Source of the DNA: Diphasiastrum complanatum | Lineage: Eukaryota; Streptophyta; Lycopodiopsida; Lycopodiales; Lycopodiaceae | Assembly: GCA_029204225.1 (NCBI GenBank) | Contig: CM055099.1 | Span: 43,710,914 to 43,774,913 of the forward strand | DNA: 64,000 nt | Reading direction: 5' to 3' | Part shown: positions 10,517-21,377 of the stretch, piece after piece | How positions within the stretch are numbered: position 1 is the first letter of the stretch | How the letters are laid out: each line of letters begins with the position of its first letter | Program-made: the position numbers and the translations under genes | The notes under the pieces: generated by a model | What the model was told of the DNA's origin: nothing | What the model saw: only the letters and a program-made list of their open reading frames with translations | Databases searched by the model: none

Positions 10517-10828
10517 CTTTTAGAGAAGATGAGTCCCCAGCACTTGATGATGTGTATGTGACTGAAGATGAGCACATGCTACTAGTGATTTCCGTCCTGC
10601 AAGAGTTGACTAAGGATCTTCGTAGTTAGCCTGACTAGTTACGCAAGGTGGCAAACAATTATTTGTATGGTGCACAACCTTCGAGGAAGGAAAGCTTGAT
10701 GGTTTGAGTTGATATAGGAATTTGATATGAGAATTAGATACATGAAAGGGAAGTTCAGTTCATAGTTGCACAGAATCGCGTTTTTGGGAGGAGATGTTTT
10801 GGAAACCGCGTTTCTCCTCCCAGAATCG

Positions 10829-10860
<32 letters not shown>

Positions 10861-11720
10861 GGAAAAATAGCTTATGGCTGAAATTTTTTAGGGGATCAAT
10901 GGTCAAACGAGCGTTTTGCCTCTCAGAAGTGCAGTAGATGGGTCACAAACAGATCTTATTTTCAATAGCTATTTGGTTGTTATTTGCTCTGGTTTTCAAT
11001 AAATGCTCAGGGGGTTCGGGGGGCGGTAGCCCCCTGGTGTGTGCCAAGTGAATAAGGTAGAGTGCCTGAAAGCAGGTAGATTGTTGCAACCACTAGAAAT
11101 TTCAGTCGACAAGTGGGAAAGCATTTCCATGGGTTACGTTGTAGGGTTGCCGAGGACCAATAAGGGTCATGATTCCATCTAGGTGAGGATAGATTTTCAA
11201 CCAAGATGGCATGCATTATCCCAACCACTATTGTAAGTACCCTAAAACTAGCTAGTTCATGGATGGACTTTTCAAGTTGTATGGGTTGCCAGCCGGTATA
11301 GTAAGTGATTGGGATAGTAAGATTACAGGTGGATTTTGGAGAATCGTTTTCCACGAGTTGCATATTAAGCTTAATATGAATACTTTACATCATCCACAAA
11401 ATGATGGACAAGTGCTAGAAGATATGCTCAAAGCATATATTAGCAAAAGCAGACTGATTGAGGCGAGTACCCACCAGTATTAGATTTTGCTTACAATAGT
11501 ACCAAACATTCAGCTTTGGGATACAACCCATTTACGCTGATGACAATTTCTTAACTTTGAAGTTTAGAAAAGAGAGGGTTGAAGTAGCTAGAGGTTTCTT
11601 AGAAGACTTGAATCAAATGATTGAACATGCTCGAGGAAGCATCCGACAAGCATAGGATCAAGCAAAAAGATACACAGATCCGCATAGCTAGGCAGTATAG
11701 TTCGGAGTAGGGAAAACGTT
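10517..11720 (+). pseudogene. gypsy integrase relic, split by a repeat insertion
   Basis: Decayed coding on the + strand. Before 10772 a fragment reads REVQFIVAQ. After 11037 the same protein resumes as VCQVNKVECLKAGRLLQPLE, together the end of the integrase HHCC zinc-binding region. The catalytic core follows: KWESISMGYVVGLPRTNKG, the second Asp region LPAGIVSDWDSKITGGFW, then LHHPQNDGQ and LEDMLKAY with the TER..Q box reduced by a small deletion. The tail EVARGFLEDLNQMIEHARG is the C-terminal linker. There are many stops and frameshifts, and no LTR of its own was found. Confidence 0.8.
10773..11036 (-). repeat. hairpin-tailed repeat, copy 1
   Basis: This ~264-bp block interrupts the integrase relic and is the inverted counterpart of ~13656-13900. 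Going rightwards it holds a hairpin (arms TGGGAGGAGA at 10785-10794 and TCTCCTCCCA at 10813-10822), a run of 28 T at 10833-10860, a conserved middle ending in TCAATAAATGCTCAG, and a G/C cluster GGGGGTTCGGGGGGCGGTAG. Family unknown. Confidence 0.65.
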
Positions 11721-12471
11721 TTCATGTCAAATGGTGCTGTTTTGCCTGTAACTTTGTACATACATTCACTCATGTGAGGATGTACAAAAATTGTGTTGTG
11801 AGTCATTATGTGTGTGGTAAATGACTGGAAATACCATTCGCTTATTGCTCTTGTTGATATGTTTTGGGCTAGTAACTATAGTACCCATCCATTGAGATAG
11901 TACTGCCTCAACACCCTTATCCATCTTTAGAAAAAACTTTGTCGACTTCTCAAGGAAGTTTGGTACTTACATGATAACTATTAGTGTAGAAAATATGCAG
12001 TTAGATAACAAGCCAATGTATAACACAAGACTCATTGATTAATCACCTATGTAGCTAGTTTTAGTGAAAGAATATGTAAGGTTTAGTGAAGAGATGATTT
12101 TTCCTAGCTAATGACTCAATAGCCCAGCTTTTACGATTTGTGTTAGTGAGTAAAATGTCATGCATTTCATATGGTTAATAAGTATCTACTCCTTAGCCAA
12201 GCAACGGAACTGTCAGTTACGGCGGGAATATCCAATGATTCTATATCATGTTTCAACTACCCTTACATGTGATTATTCTATTAAAGGCATCATGGTGCTT
12301 GGGTTATTGAGACCAATGATGCTTTTGATAAGTTGCCTTTTTTCATCATGTTCTGAAGCCAAAAGTTAAAGAAGGGCAAGTTTTGTGCAGATTTGCCTAA
12401 AAATATTGTGATTGTGAAATGAAAGTCACCGTTTGGTGTCCCTTGACTGAGAGTAGCATGTTCTTTCTCAG
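11721..12471 (+). other. sequence upstream of the first visible carrier exon
   Basis: This is A/T-rich DNA in which no earlier carrier exon could be found. The 5' exons may lie left of the retrotransposon cluster, or have been lost. The last bases form a pyrimidine-rich 3' splice site. Confidence 0.4.
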
Positions 12472-15400
12472 GTTCTGAGGGATATACCTTACTCAGTCCT
12501 GCAATTCACAACTTTTGAGTTCTTGAAAAGACGGTTCCGGCATACACAACAAGTGTATCAAGATCAAGAGTCAGGAAAAATCATAAAGACACAGAAAATA
12601 CTTGTGTCAGATATTTGGATGGGCGCTGTAAGTTTTTTTTTTTTTTTCTTGATAGAAGTTATCTAATAATTTCATAGAAATGCTGCTATTTGCGGTCATA
12701 GATTTCGGGTCCTGAATTGTGCAGTTTGTTCTGCATCAGGTTAAGAGACTTAGTGTTGTATATTTAAGCAGGCTGCAACTTTTGTTTATCTATATGAATA
12801 AAAAGAATCAGTTCCCTTCAAGCCATTACTTATTCAAGATTTTGGTCAGGTTGCTGGTGCGGTTGCAAGTATCTTAACAACACCACTTGATGTCATCAAA
12901 ACACGGCTGATGACTCAACAAATTTCAGGGGGGATGCCATATGCAGGCTTCCGGAGTACTTTCAAACAAATTTGGCTAGAAGAGGTAGGTTTTCTAATTT
13001 AAATGTGATGTGTATATTGCAGGGGAAATTGTGTGACTTCATTGACTAAGCAGTCTGCCATTTAACACCAGAATTATCTTGCTCAGCATCCTTTTGCGAT
13101 AACCTTTTAGCTCCTCCACTGAGATTCAAGGCATAGCATCTTACTATACCTAGTACGCAAAGTTAAAATTGCCGCTAATGATGGATTTTACCAGATTTCA
13201 CTAGTTACAAGCTTATAATTTATTTCAACATATATTCCTCAGTTAGGATCATAGATGCACAACGTTTCTGAAACGCAGTTCAGAAATGCGTTTCTGAAAA
13301 TTTCAAAAAAATTCCAGAAACCTTTTTTAAAAAAAAAAAAATTGTTTTTTTTGGGCAATATGGGTATCAGAAAGCTCTAATGTATAGTTTGCCGACTGTT
13401 TCGGGTGCAGGATGGTCCAGTTCAGGTGCATTAATCCATGTTGGGTTCTGTCAAGGATAAAAATTCAAAACTAACCTTTAGCCTGTTCGTTACGATCACA
13501 GATGGTTCCAGTAAGTGTGTTTTCGCTCAGGGAGTAGGAAGGCCAAATCATGAAGAGGCCTTACCGTCGGGGCCAGGGTCTACCGGCAGCCCCCGTACCC
13601 TGCCGTTGGGGGCGTTGCCCCTCAAACCCCCCCCGGGGGGCTACTGCCCCCCGGACCCCCTGTTTCTCAGGAGGCTACCGCCCCCCGAACCCCCTGAGCA
13701 TTTATTGAAAACCAGAGCAAATAACAACCAAATAGCTATTGAAAATAAGATCTGTTTGTGCCCTATCTACTGTACTTCTGAGAACGCTGGTTTGACCATT
13801 GATCCCCTAAAAAAATTTCAGCCGTAAGCTATTTTTCCCAAAAAAAAAAAAAAAATTTGGTACGATTCTGGTCTGAGAAGCACGTGTCTCAGAAACGGCT
13901 CACGAGGTATCATTATTATGGTCATAATTACCTTGAAACGCATTTCAAATGCGACATTTGAAATGCGTTTTAAATGTTCACTTTTCAAAGTGGGCATTTT
14001 TTTGGTCCCTTGGCCATGACAAGTGAGTGGCCAAAGGGGCCCAAAACTAAGTAATAGTGCTTGAAAGAGGGCCAAAGGCCCAACCCTTTAAATAATGTCC
14101 TAAAATTCATGCTTCCCTGACACCAACCCTGTCTACCGTCTCCATGATAGATGACATCATGACTTGGCATGAGTAGTCGATAGGCATGTTGCATCAGCAG
14201 TTTACTACTGTCAGTAGTCACCCATATGCACTAGTTAACATACTAGCTTAGGTAGTTATATTTGCAATAAGTTAGCTATTTGTTGTATTGTACCATAGTA
14301 ACAACTTACAACTTACATCACATTCTGGAACTTTGACTGTACCATAGTTACAACGAGATTTGGAAAGTGAATGGAATGCTGGGTTTGAAATGTTCCATAA
14401 CTTTGGAGAGTTTCAAATTGGAACATTCCAAAAAAATCTGGTTTTTTAAAAAACTCATAGTTTGATATATAGGGGGTTGGAAAATAGTCGTGCGGGAGAC
14501 AAATAAGCCGTTAAAACTATCAATGTAGTGAGTGCATAGAGAGAATGGGGACTATTTTAAGCCCATATTCCGAGCACTGACATGTGCATAGTAGCACTGC
14601 CTAATGTTTGTTGATATGTAGTTGTTGGCTTATGTTCATGTAACATGTTGTGTCCATGGTCAAAACTCTATCAACCACATGGTATTTGTGGAAAATATTT
14701 GCTGCATATGTCTATGATTATCTACTTGCTTTGTGGGATATCTATTTTCTTTGCATATTAGTGGGATATCTATCTACTTTGCAGTATATATCTATCTGTG
14801 TCCAGTTATGCTCTAGTTCTGCATGACTGGGTAAAAGTTTTTCTTGGATGACATTATCGGCTCGTACTTTCTAATCCATACTATGTGCTATATATCATGT
14901 ATTTGTACAGTAGAAAGTACACTAAAGTAAGCATGAGAATATTCATGTATACATTGTGTACTTTTATGGATTTACTGCATTACTATAGTTCACATCATGG
15001 AATATTACAAATATGTGGTATGCCGTAGTTGTGGCGGATCGCAATGCGCTGCACCCACTCTCTGGAATGCCTGCAATCGAACATTGGAATGCTGCCTAGA
15101 TTGCTGTTTTTTTCGTTATCACTAAAACTCAGCAAAAACCAAAAGAACTCGGTGGGGAAAAAACAAAAAAACAAAAGCAAGAAAACACCAAAAGCTAACA
15201 AAAACTCAGGGTCAATTTCTACTCAGTATTATATAGATTCGTAGTGGCCTCCGTACCTCATGTACCATTTTCAATAGCATTGCGAGGCGTGCTCCTTTGG
15301 TTTATTTGATTTGGATTCACAAGCATTGTCTTAGTGATACTAACTGAAATCTGGAGTGAATTGATTCCCCCCCCCTAAAGAGAAGGATTCAGAGGGTGTG

Positions 15401-16045
15401 AGGACTCGGGGGTTTAGAACTCTGCATTTTGGAATGAGCATTTCGGTTCCAAAGTTTGAAAAGGTTCACTATAAAGCATGTAATGCAACCACCATTTAAA
15501 TACCCAGCAACAAACAACAAGATCGCTTTAGAAATCTGGAATCGATTGTTTTGTTTGCCATTCTCTGAAATGCTCGTAATAGAAGTTGATGTTGAACTTG
15601 CATTTTAAGTGCAAAATCAAGCTCTCCTTGAAAGGACATTAAAATTTCCAAGACAATGGTAGTGTGAATAACAAGTGTGCGCAGGCAAGGGTTTCTGCAT
15701 CGTGAAACTAGGTTGATAGACTTACCCCACATGCAGGGCTATCTTGGATTTGGGCGTGGAATGCTTCCCCGAGTACTATACAAGGTAAAGCAGCTGGTTT
15801 GTCTTGTACGGTGTACCCGCTGTTTTCTTCTAAAATATTTCTAGAAATATAGCTGTTGTGTTGAACTTATCTGCCTTTTAAGACTTCCTACTGCACACTC
15901 CGGACTATGGGTTGTGAAAGCTGTTAGAACTGCCAATCTTCATATCGTCTACATTTTCATAGTGCAGGTACCAGCCTCTGCATTGTTTTTAGTATGCTAT
16001 GAAGCGATGAAGAGAATACTGCATTCAGCTCGCAAGCCACAGTAA
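12472..16045 (+). CDS. mitochondrial carrier (SLC25 family), 3' four exons
   Basis: Four exons join in phase with GT-AG introns: 12472-12627, 12850-12984, 15737-15784 and 15968-16045 (TAA). They give 137 residues: [17 protein letters not shown], then the third-repeat signature [11 protein letters not shown] matching the carrier motif PxDxxKxR, then [16 protein letters not shown] and [18 protein letters not shown]. These are the last helix of repeat two and the whole of repeat three of a six-helix inner-membrane carrier that exchanges metabolites across the mitochondrial (or plastid) membrane. The RDIPYS and [11 protein letters not shown] motifs recall S-adenosylmethionine-type carriers, but the substrate cannot be fixed. 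Carriers are ~300 residues, so over half of the protein is missing on the 5' side. The third intron is 2.75 kb and holds a repeat insertion. The exons have no stop or frameshift. Confidence 0.9.
13258..13980 (+). repeat. hairpin-tailed repeat, copy 2, in the carrier intron
   Basis: Left end: a hairpin with arms at 13265-13277 and 13287-13299 (12 of 13 paired). Then A/T homopolymers near 13325-13350, a G/C-rich block at 13555-13690 with alternating runs of G and C, a conserved 195-bp part shared inverted with copy 1, a poly-A run near 13839-13855, a short palindrome (CTGAGA...TCTCAG) and a strong hairpin at 13936-13970. It sits inside intron 3 of the carrier gene. Family unknown, boundaries approximate. 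Confidence 0.55.
13936..13970. repeat. 16-bp-arm palindrome
   Basis: The arms AAACGCATTTCAAATG (13936-13951) and CATTTGAAATGCGTTT (13955-13970) are perfect reverse complements around a 3-base loop CGA. Confidence 0.9.
13981..15736. other. remainder of carrier intron 3
   Basis: Intronic A/T-rich DNA. Short ORFs here lack codon bias or recognisable motifs. A C9 run occurs at ~15368. Nothing else could be supported. Confidence 0.5.
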
Positions 16046-17522
16046 TGGCTTTCAGCAGATACTGATGATTATCTTTCTCTATGCTTTTGCTGCTGCCGTT
16101 CATTGCAAGACAAACCTCCACGTATAGTATCTGTGTTTGACTACTCATGAGGCTTGTACCTCATTCCCTGCACAAACGCTTGTAACACTATCCTACTCTG
16201 CCAAGCCCAAGGAATTGTTGGCTTGTTATTTGTGATGCTTCTAGTCACTAGCATGAGTTCTTGATTTCTGTACGTGAGGCATCCTTTTGTTCTTCTTTTT
16301 CAGAACTGTAAAACTATAAAGCACTCACTTTTCTGGAAGAGAAGGATCCAAACGTTCTAGCCTACATCTTAGAGTTCCAAATTTTGAAGCTTTTATTGGC
16401 TTTATATTAGTTTTTCCTATTGCTTCGTACAAGTTCCAGCTTCTAGTCACAAACTGAGGCAGACTTATATCTTGATTGCAATTCCATGTCTTGGAGAGTA
16501 TGGTACTTGTGGTACTTTATCGGACATCAGAGAACGGTTTTGAAAATTACATTATTGTTATATATGCTCAGGTTCACATGCATAACAGATTGAGAACGAT
16601 TTAACCTTAACGGTGGAATATTGTAACATCTCAATGTATCTAATCAACTCTAGTAGCCGATGTCTGGCCCTGGTGTTTAGTTGGCAAGGTACCAGCAACA
16701 GTTCCTTTTTTTACTTTATGGCCACTCTATGGTTAGCGACCCAAATTAACAGTCATGGTAATCAAATCACAAGCTTTGGGCCCTTTGCCAATCATGTGAC
16801 AGTAATAAGCAAGTCTAGATGCAAAGCATTCATAATGACCTCACATGCCAGCATTCAACTTGAATCTTTTATATCTCAGGCTGTTATGGAAGTACTTTTC
16901 TTATTTTTTGGAGAGGAGTTCAATAGATAGAGTTATAAGGTTATTAATGTTCTACCATGATACTTGTCCAGATCTACTTGGTTCCATAGTCTTGGGAAAT
17001 TTTTCCTGCTTGGGGAACAAGGACATTCCAGGAAATGGGAAATGATAGTTGATAAACGGGATACGGAAGATGGGGAAACACTATGTCAAAACAAAGGCGT
17101 TTAAACTAGTGCAAGGTAAAAAACAGGGAGATATGGAGGGGAAAAAGTAATTTATTTTGCAAGGGAGAGAAATTACGTTCAAATGAAATCAATAAGACTC
17201 CTAGAAATTGCAAAAAACATTCAAATTCCGCCTTTAAACAAATAAGTTTCATTTTGGGGAAAAGTTTCCCTGGAGTGTTACCCCATAACATTTCTCCAAA
17301 ACATTCCCTTGGGCGCCTGATTGGGGAAATGTGTTTCCCCAGCTCTTTCCCCATGAAAAAAGCTGGAAAAACGCATTCCCCCATAACTATGCTTGGTTCA
17401 GACGGGATGATGACTACACATTTCAACTTTGAATTGTTCTTTAGTCTTGCATGCACATGATGTACAATCATAGCTGGATAGATCACAATAGAATGTAGGA
17501 CGTGTAATGTATGGGTTAATAA
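16046..17522. other. carrier 3' flank and intergenic DNA
   Basis: It begins with the 3' UTR of the carrier. At about 16990-17400 short G-run/C-run words (TGGGGAAA, TTTCCCC) recur in both orientations and may mark an old DNA element, but no ends could be defined. No gene was recognised. Confidence 0.4.
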
Positions 17523-17702
17523 CAGTCTGCTGCTGAACATACAGCTGGAAATGATAAAAAGCTCTAACCTCCCATCAAACACATCACAAATGATAGCAGT
17601 CTGCTGCTGAATATATCGCTGGAAATGATAAATTGGAATGGGAACGATAGCACTCTATCCTAGCCTTAAGCTCTCACCTCCCATCAAACACATCACAAAT
17701 GA
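17523..17702. repeat. local tandem duplication
   Basis: Copy 1 is 17523-17593 and copy 2 is 17597-17702. Both run from CAGTCTGCTGCTGAA to CATCACAAATGA. Copy 2 has about 35 extra bases in the middle (GGAATGGGAACGATAGCACT). Confidence 0.85.
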
Positions 17703-18719
17703 GGTCCCACTCGGCTATCGATAATTCTGAGTTAGAGTTAGGGCTACAAGTATGGCTATTAGCGCAAGCACTTATTAGAGCTGACACATGGCAATCATTA
17801 ATGTAAATGCTAACTAATAAATGATAAGGTTCCTTAGTACTCAAAATCTTAAAGTTCATAATACAAAAATAAAGGCTTCAAACTCACTATCAAATGATAA
17901 TCAAATGGGGCATTAGGTGCAAGCAATCGCATGCAATGTATACAATTGTCTTCCCTCAAAAGATAGTGTTAGTGTAGCAATGAAGAGAGGGAGCATGAGA
18001 ACCATATTCTATCACTTTGAGAAAATTTGTGAATTTTGCAAGAGAACTGTGCTCCTTTAAACAAGCCCTCAAAAAAGTGTAGGGAATCTATAATTTTTTT
18101 TGTTATTCTCATAGATAATATTGTGAAGAGGTTTGCCTTACATAAAACAATTGAACATCAGGTAAACAAATACTTTGCCACTTTTTATTGGGATTTTCTA
18201 ATGTAAGTAATAACCTCCTATCATCAGAATCATCATTGAACACAATCCTTAACATGAATTTTCATCTTAGGCCAACAATGGTTTCATTTAACTAAATCAA
18301 GCATTTGTTGTATTCAAGGTGACTTGCATTGAGGTGTGATGGCATTCCTACAACCTCTCCATTCAGCACAAATACTTATCTTTCCACAAAAGAAAACCAT
18401 TTTGAATGGCAAAATGGTCAATATTTAAATTACTTTGCCAAAATCAGATTTGGAATTCCCAAACTCCATGTACGATCAAGATAGCTATTGGTTTTGCATA
18501 AACCATGATGAAGATAGACATATAGATTGGGCTAAAGCTAAATTGATTAAACTCTCCAATCCCTATTCGAGGCTTCATCCATACTCATTATTTGAAATTA
18601 TATGTTCAACATAATGTATCTTTGTAAATAGAAAAGAACTCGCATTTTGATTCTTTTGCATAGAGCTTTCATTCTTGAAAAAAAATTATAAAGGCAACAT
18701 AACTATATTCACCATGCTC
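17703..18719. other. no gene seen
   Basis: A/T-rich sequence. It may continue the decayed gypsy relic on its right (RNase H side), but I could not read protein motifs with confidence. Confidence 0.35.
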
Positions 18720-19260
18720 TTTAAGAGTATGATTGTAGATGAATATATTATCTAGAAAAAGGCCATCATGAATTTTTCTAGATATGGAAAAATAATTGAT
18801 TCATCACTTGTTGAAAAGTTGTAGGTGGATTTGTGAGTCCAAACAAAAACCCCAAAACATCGAAGTGATCATATTTGGTACAAAAGGCCATTTAGAAACG
18901 TCCTCCTTAGTTATTCGAATTCGATTGATATCCTCGTATAAGATCTATCTTAGTCAAGTAATCAGCACCATGCAATGGACCCATGTAATGGACCCATGTA
19001 ATGATTAATATTTGATAATGAATATTGATTTTTGATGGTCATTTTATTCAATCTATTGCAATCTATATAGAGATATAACCTCCTATCTTTTTTGCCAACC
19101 ATAAGTACTAAAGCACCCTAAGAAGATTCACTAGGCATGGTGGTGTGTGACCAAACTTAAATTGCTTTAATTCGTTGAGCAACTTCATCCTCTTCCTATT
19201 GATTAATCCTATACGAAGCCATCATCCATGGAAGGAGTGAGACTATAGGGCATTTGCTCA
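18720..19260 (-). pseudogene. highly decayed gypsy reverse transcriptase
   Basis: The minus strand shows, through many stops, the order of RT motifs: NRLNKMTIKNQYSL, then GADYLTKIDLIRGYQ, then FCTKYDHFDVLGFLFGLTNP, then TFQQVMNQLF. These align by eye with the gypsy pattern (DYR.LNK, Y.TKIDL..GYHQ, F.T.YGHYEF.VMPFGLTNAPATFQ). A 14-base direct duplication of ATGGACCCATGTA lies at ~18972-19001. It is an old relic with no ORF. Confidence 0.75.
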
Positions 19261-19543
19261 TAACTAAACTTCTACCTAATTGCCAATAGATTTTACCTTC
19301 TTGTAAAGTTGTGACCAACTGATTAAAACGTAAAATTTAAAAAAAAATAAAATAAAATTTAAAAGTGCGAAAATTCAAAATTTTTAGTTTTTTTTAATTT
19401 CTTGTAATGTCTATGAAATTGATTAATAATGGTAATTTGACCATACTAGAATCAATTTCAGTCAGTTTTTGGTCAACAATACTTCATTATGAGTTAATCA
19501 GATATTAACTAAATTTAGTAATTTTCAAGATAGATATATCGAG

Positions 19544-20098
19544 ATGGCCGAAGAAACTTCAAATCAAGTTGCAAATCCAGGTGCGTCATCGTATATGGTG
19601 ATTTGTCAGCAGTTGAGTATGGCACTCAATGATATGAATAATCGTAATCAGATGAGAGATCAGCAAATGGAGGTTCTTTTGAATCAAGTCAAATTGATGT
19701 CTTCACCCAATCTCGGTTTTCAACCAGAGCTTTATGCGGGCGAGAAGAAGGAGAAGAAGACTGAGGTCGTTGAGGACTGGCTGGCCAAGTGGAGTAGTTA
19801 TTTCAATCTGCACGGTGTTCCTAATGAGAAGAAAATTGAAAGTGTCGTGTTGTTCTTATGCGGCAAAGCGTCATTGTGGTGGCGAGATTTACCAGTGAAG
19901 TCAACTACTTGGGATGCGTTTGCGGAAGTTTTCAAAACAGCTTTTGTAGTTGCTGATGACGTGGACTACTACCTAAAGTTCGTGAACTACAAGATGGGTA
20001 CAAAGAGTTTAGACTCTTATATCCAGGAATTCATGGACTTATGGAATAGGGTTTCATCATTCGATGTAAAGTTGGCATTACACGATAGTTTGTCCTAG
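19544..20098 (+). CDS. gypsy gag N-terminal half
   Basis: A 184-residue ORF begins MAEETSNQVANPG. It has a coiled-coil-like segment (ALNDMNNRNQMRDQQMEVL) and the retrotransposon gag core: FQPELYAG, WLAKWSSYFNLHGV, GKASLWWRDLP, TWDAFAEVFKTAF, and MGTKSLDSYIQEF. It ends with a stop before any zinc knuckle, so the nucleocapsid part is missing. Gag would form the virus-like particle. The frame itself is clean. Confidence 0.82.
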   Translation: MAEETSNQVANPGASSYMVICQQLSMALNDMNNRNQMRDQQMEVLLNQVKLMSSPNLGFQPELYAGEKKEKKTEVVEDWLAKWSSYFNLHGVPNEKKIESVVLFLCGKASLWWRDLPVKSTTWDAFAEVFKTAFVVADDVDYYLKFVNYKMGTKSLDSYIQEFMDLWNRVSSFDVKLALHDSLS

Positions 20099-20114
20099 GT
20101 TTGCCAACCGACCA

Positions 20115-20432
20115 ATGAATCTAAATGGTTGTGAATTCTCAGCAATTCTTAACTCAGTAAATTTAGATCATGAACAAGAAGTGAAAGAACAGATCATAAA
20201 TGAATTTAGGGATGTTTTTCCATCTAAATTACCTCATGGTTTACCACCGTCTAGGTCAGTAGACCACAAGATTGAGTTAATTCCAAGAAGTCAACCCGTC
20301 TCTAGACAATCTTATAGGTTCTCTCAGAAAGAGGAGACAGAGATTTCAAATCAAATAGAAAACTATCCAAGGATGAGACATATACAGCCTAGTAAATCAC
20401 CATGGGACGCTCATGTTTCGCTTCTGATTTAG
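20115..20432 (+). pseudogene. RT N-terminal fragment, joined to integrase
   Basis: The ORF carries the linker that precedes gypsy RT (EFRDVFPSKLPHGLPPSRSV, HKIELIPRSQPV) and stops at the point where the fingers domain should start (QPSKSPWDAHVSLL). The catalytic YxDD region is absent. The next ORF overlaps it in another frame and is already integrase, so the joint marks an internal deletion. Confidence 0.8.
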
Positions 20433-21349
20433 CCCAGATCTTTGTTGAAAGATTATTTCGGTTGTATGGTCTGCCAAGTGACATTGTTAGTGATAGAGAT
20501 CCTAAGTTCACAGGTCACTTTTGGTCAGCAGTATTCCATAAACTGGAATCTTCTTTGGGTTTAAGTTCTTCTGATCATCCTAAATCAGATGGCCAGACAA
20601 AAAGGACTAATCAAACTATAGAAGATGTTTTGAGGTCGTATGTTTCTCACAGACAATCTCATTGGGAAGATTATCTTCCACTAGTTGGATTTGCATATAA
20701 TAGTAGAAAACATTCTGCTACAGGTTACAGTCCTTTTATGCTTATGTATGGTTTTCAACCTAGATCTCTAGTAAATATTGAGACGAAGTCTGTTAAGATC
20801 CAGAAGGTTGCTGATTTTCTGCATGATTAGCAAGAAATGTTGCAAGTGGCTAAGGATAATATCCGAAGTGCTCAGGATAGAGCTAAACACTATACCGATC
20901 TTAAGATATCTCTAAGAGATTTTAAAGTTGATTACTGGGTATGTCTTAGAATTCCAAAAGATTCTAAGACGTTACGTACAGAGAAGCATTATAAGCTATC
21001 GACCCATTATTGTAGACCTTTCAGGATTGTACGTAGAATTGGTTCTTTGGCGTATGAATTTGATCTTCAAGGTAAATCGACCGCACACCTAGTGTTTCAT
21101 ATAAGTCGCTTGAAACTAAGTTTACATGATGGTGATAGAGTTGGATCGAATGAGGATTTATCCCATTTGGAAGATCTGTCGCTTAGTATACCTTTGGAAC
21201 CGGAGAAAGTGCTTAGAACCAGAGATAAACAATTGAGAAATCGTTCTATCTCTGAGTGCTTAATTCGGTGGAAGGGACGTACTGAGGATGATGATTCTTG
21301 GGAGAGAGTTGATAGCATAAAGAAGAATTTTTCAAATTTTAGTTTCTAA
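20402..21349 (+). pseudogene. integrase C-terminal half with chromodomain
   Basis: Integrase begins inside its core with [20 protein letters not shown] (second catalytic Asp) and goes on through SSDHPKSDGQTKRTNQTIED, where the usual TER motif reads TKR, so the catalytic Glu is replaced by Lys. FAYNSRKHSATGYSPF follows. A TAG at 20828-20830 splits off the second ORF, 20837-21349, which has the C-terminal SH3-like part and a chromodomain (PEKVLRTRDKQLRNRSI, LIRWKGR, DSWERVDS). The first catalytic Asp and the zinc finger are deleted. Confidence 0.85.
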
Positions 21350-21363
21350 GGATACAAACAGTT

Positions 21364-21377
21364 TAAGGAGGGAAGAA
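21364..21377 (+). promoter_or_regulatory. polypurine tract
   Basis: TAAGGAGGGAAGAA sits directly before the TGTTATG start of the 3' LTR. Confidence 0.8.

Noticed and set aside
10833-10860. Run of 28 T read as a retroposon poly-A tail
   Set aside because: The conserved repeat continues past it on both sides, so it is internal and not a terminal tail.
13438-13827. 129-codon Pro/Gly-rich ORF in the carrier intron
   Set aside because: It crosses the G/C cluster of the repeat, has no codon bias and no motif; the Pro run is low complexity.
16980-17420. Possible MITE with GGGGAAA/TTTCCCC ends
   Set aside because: Inverted words are present but no consistent terminal repeat or target duplication could be drawn.
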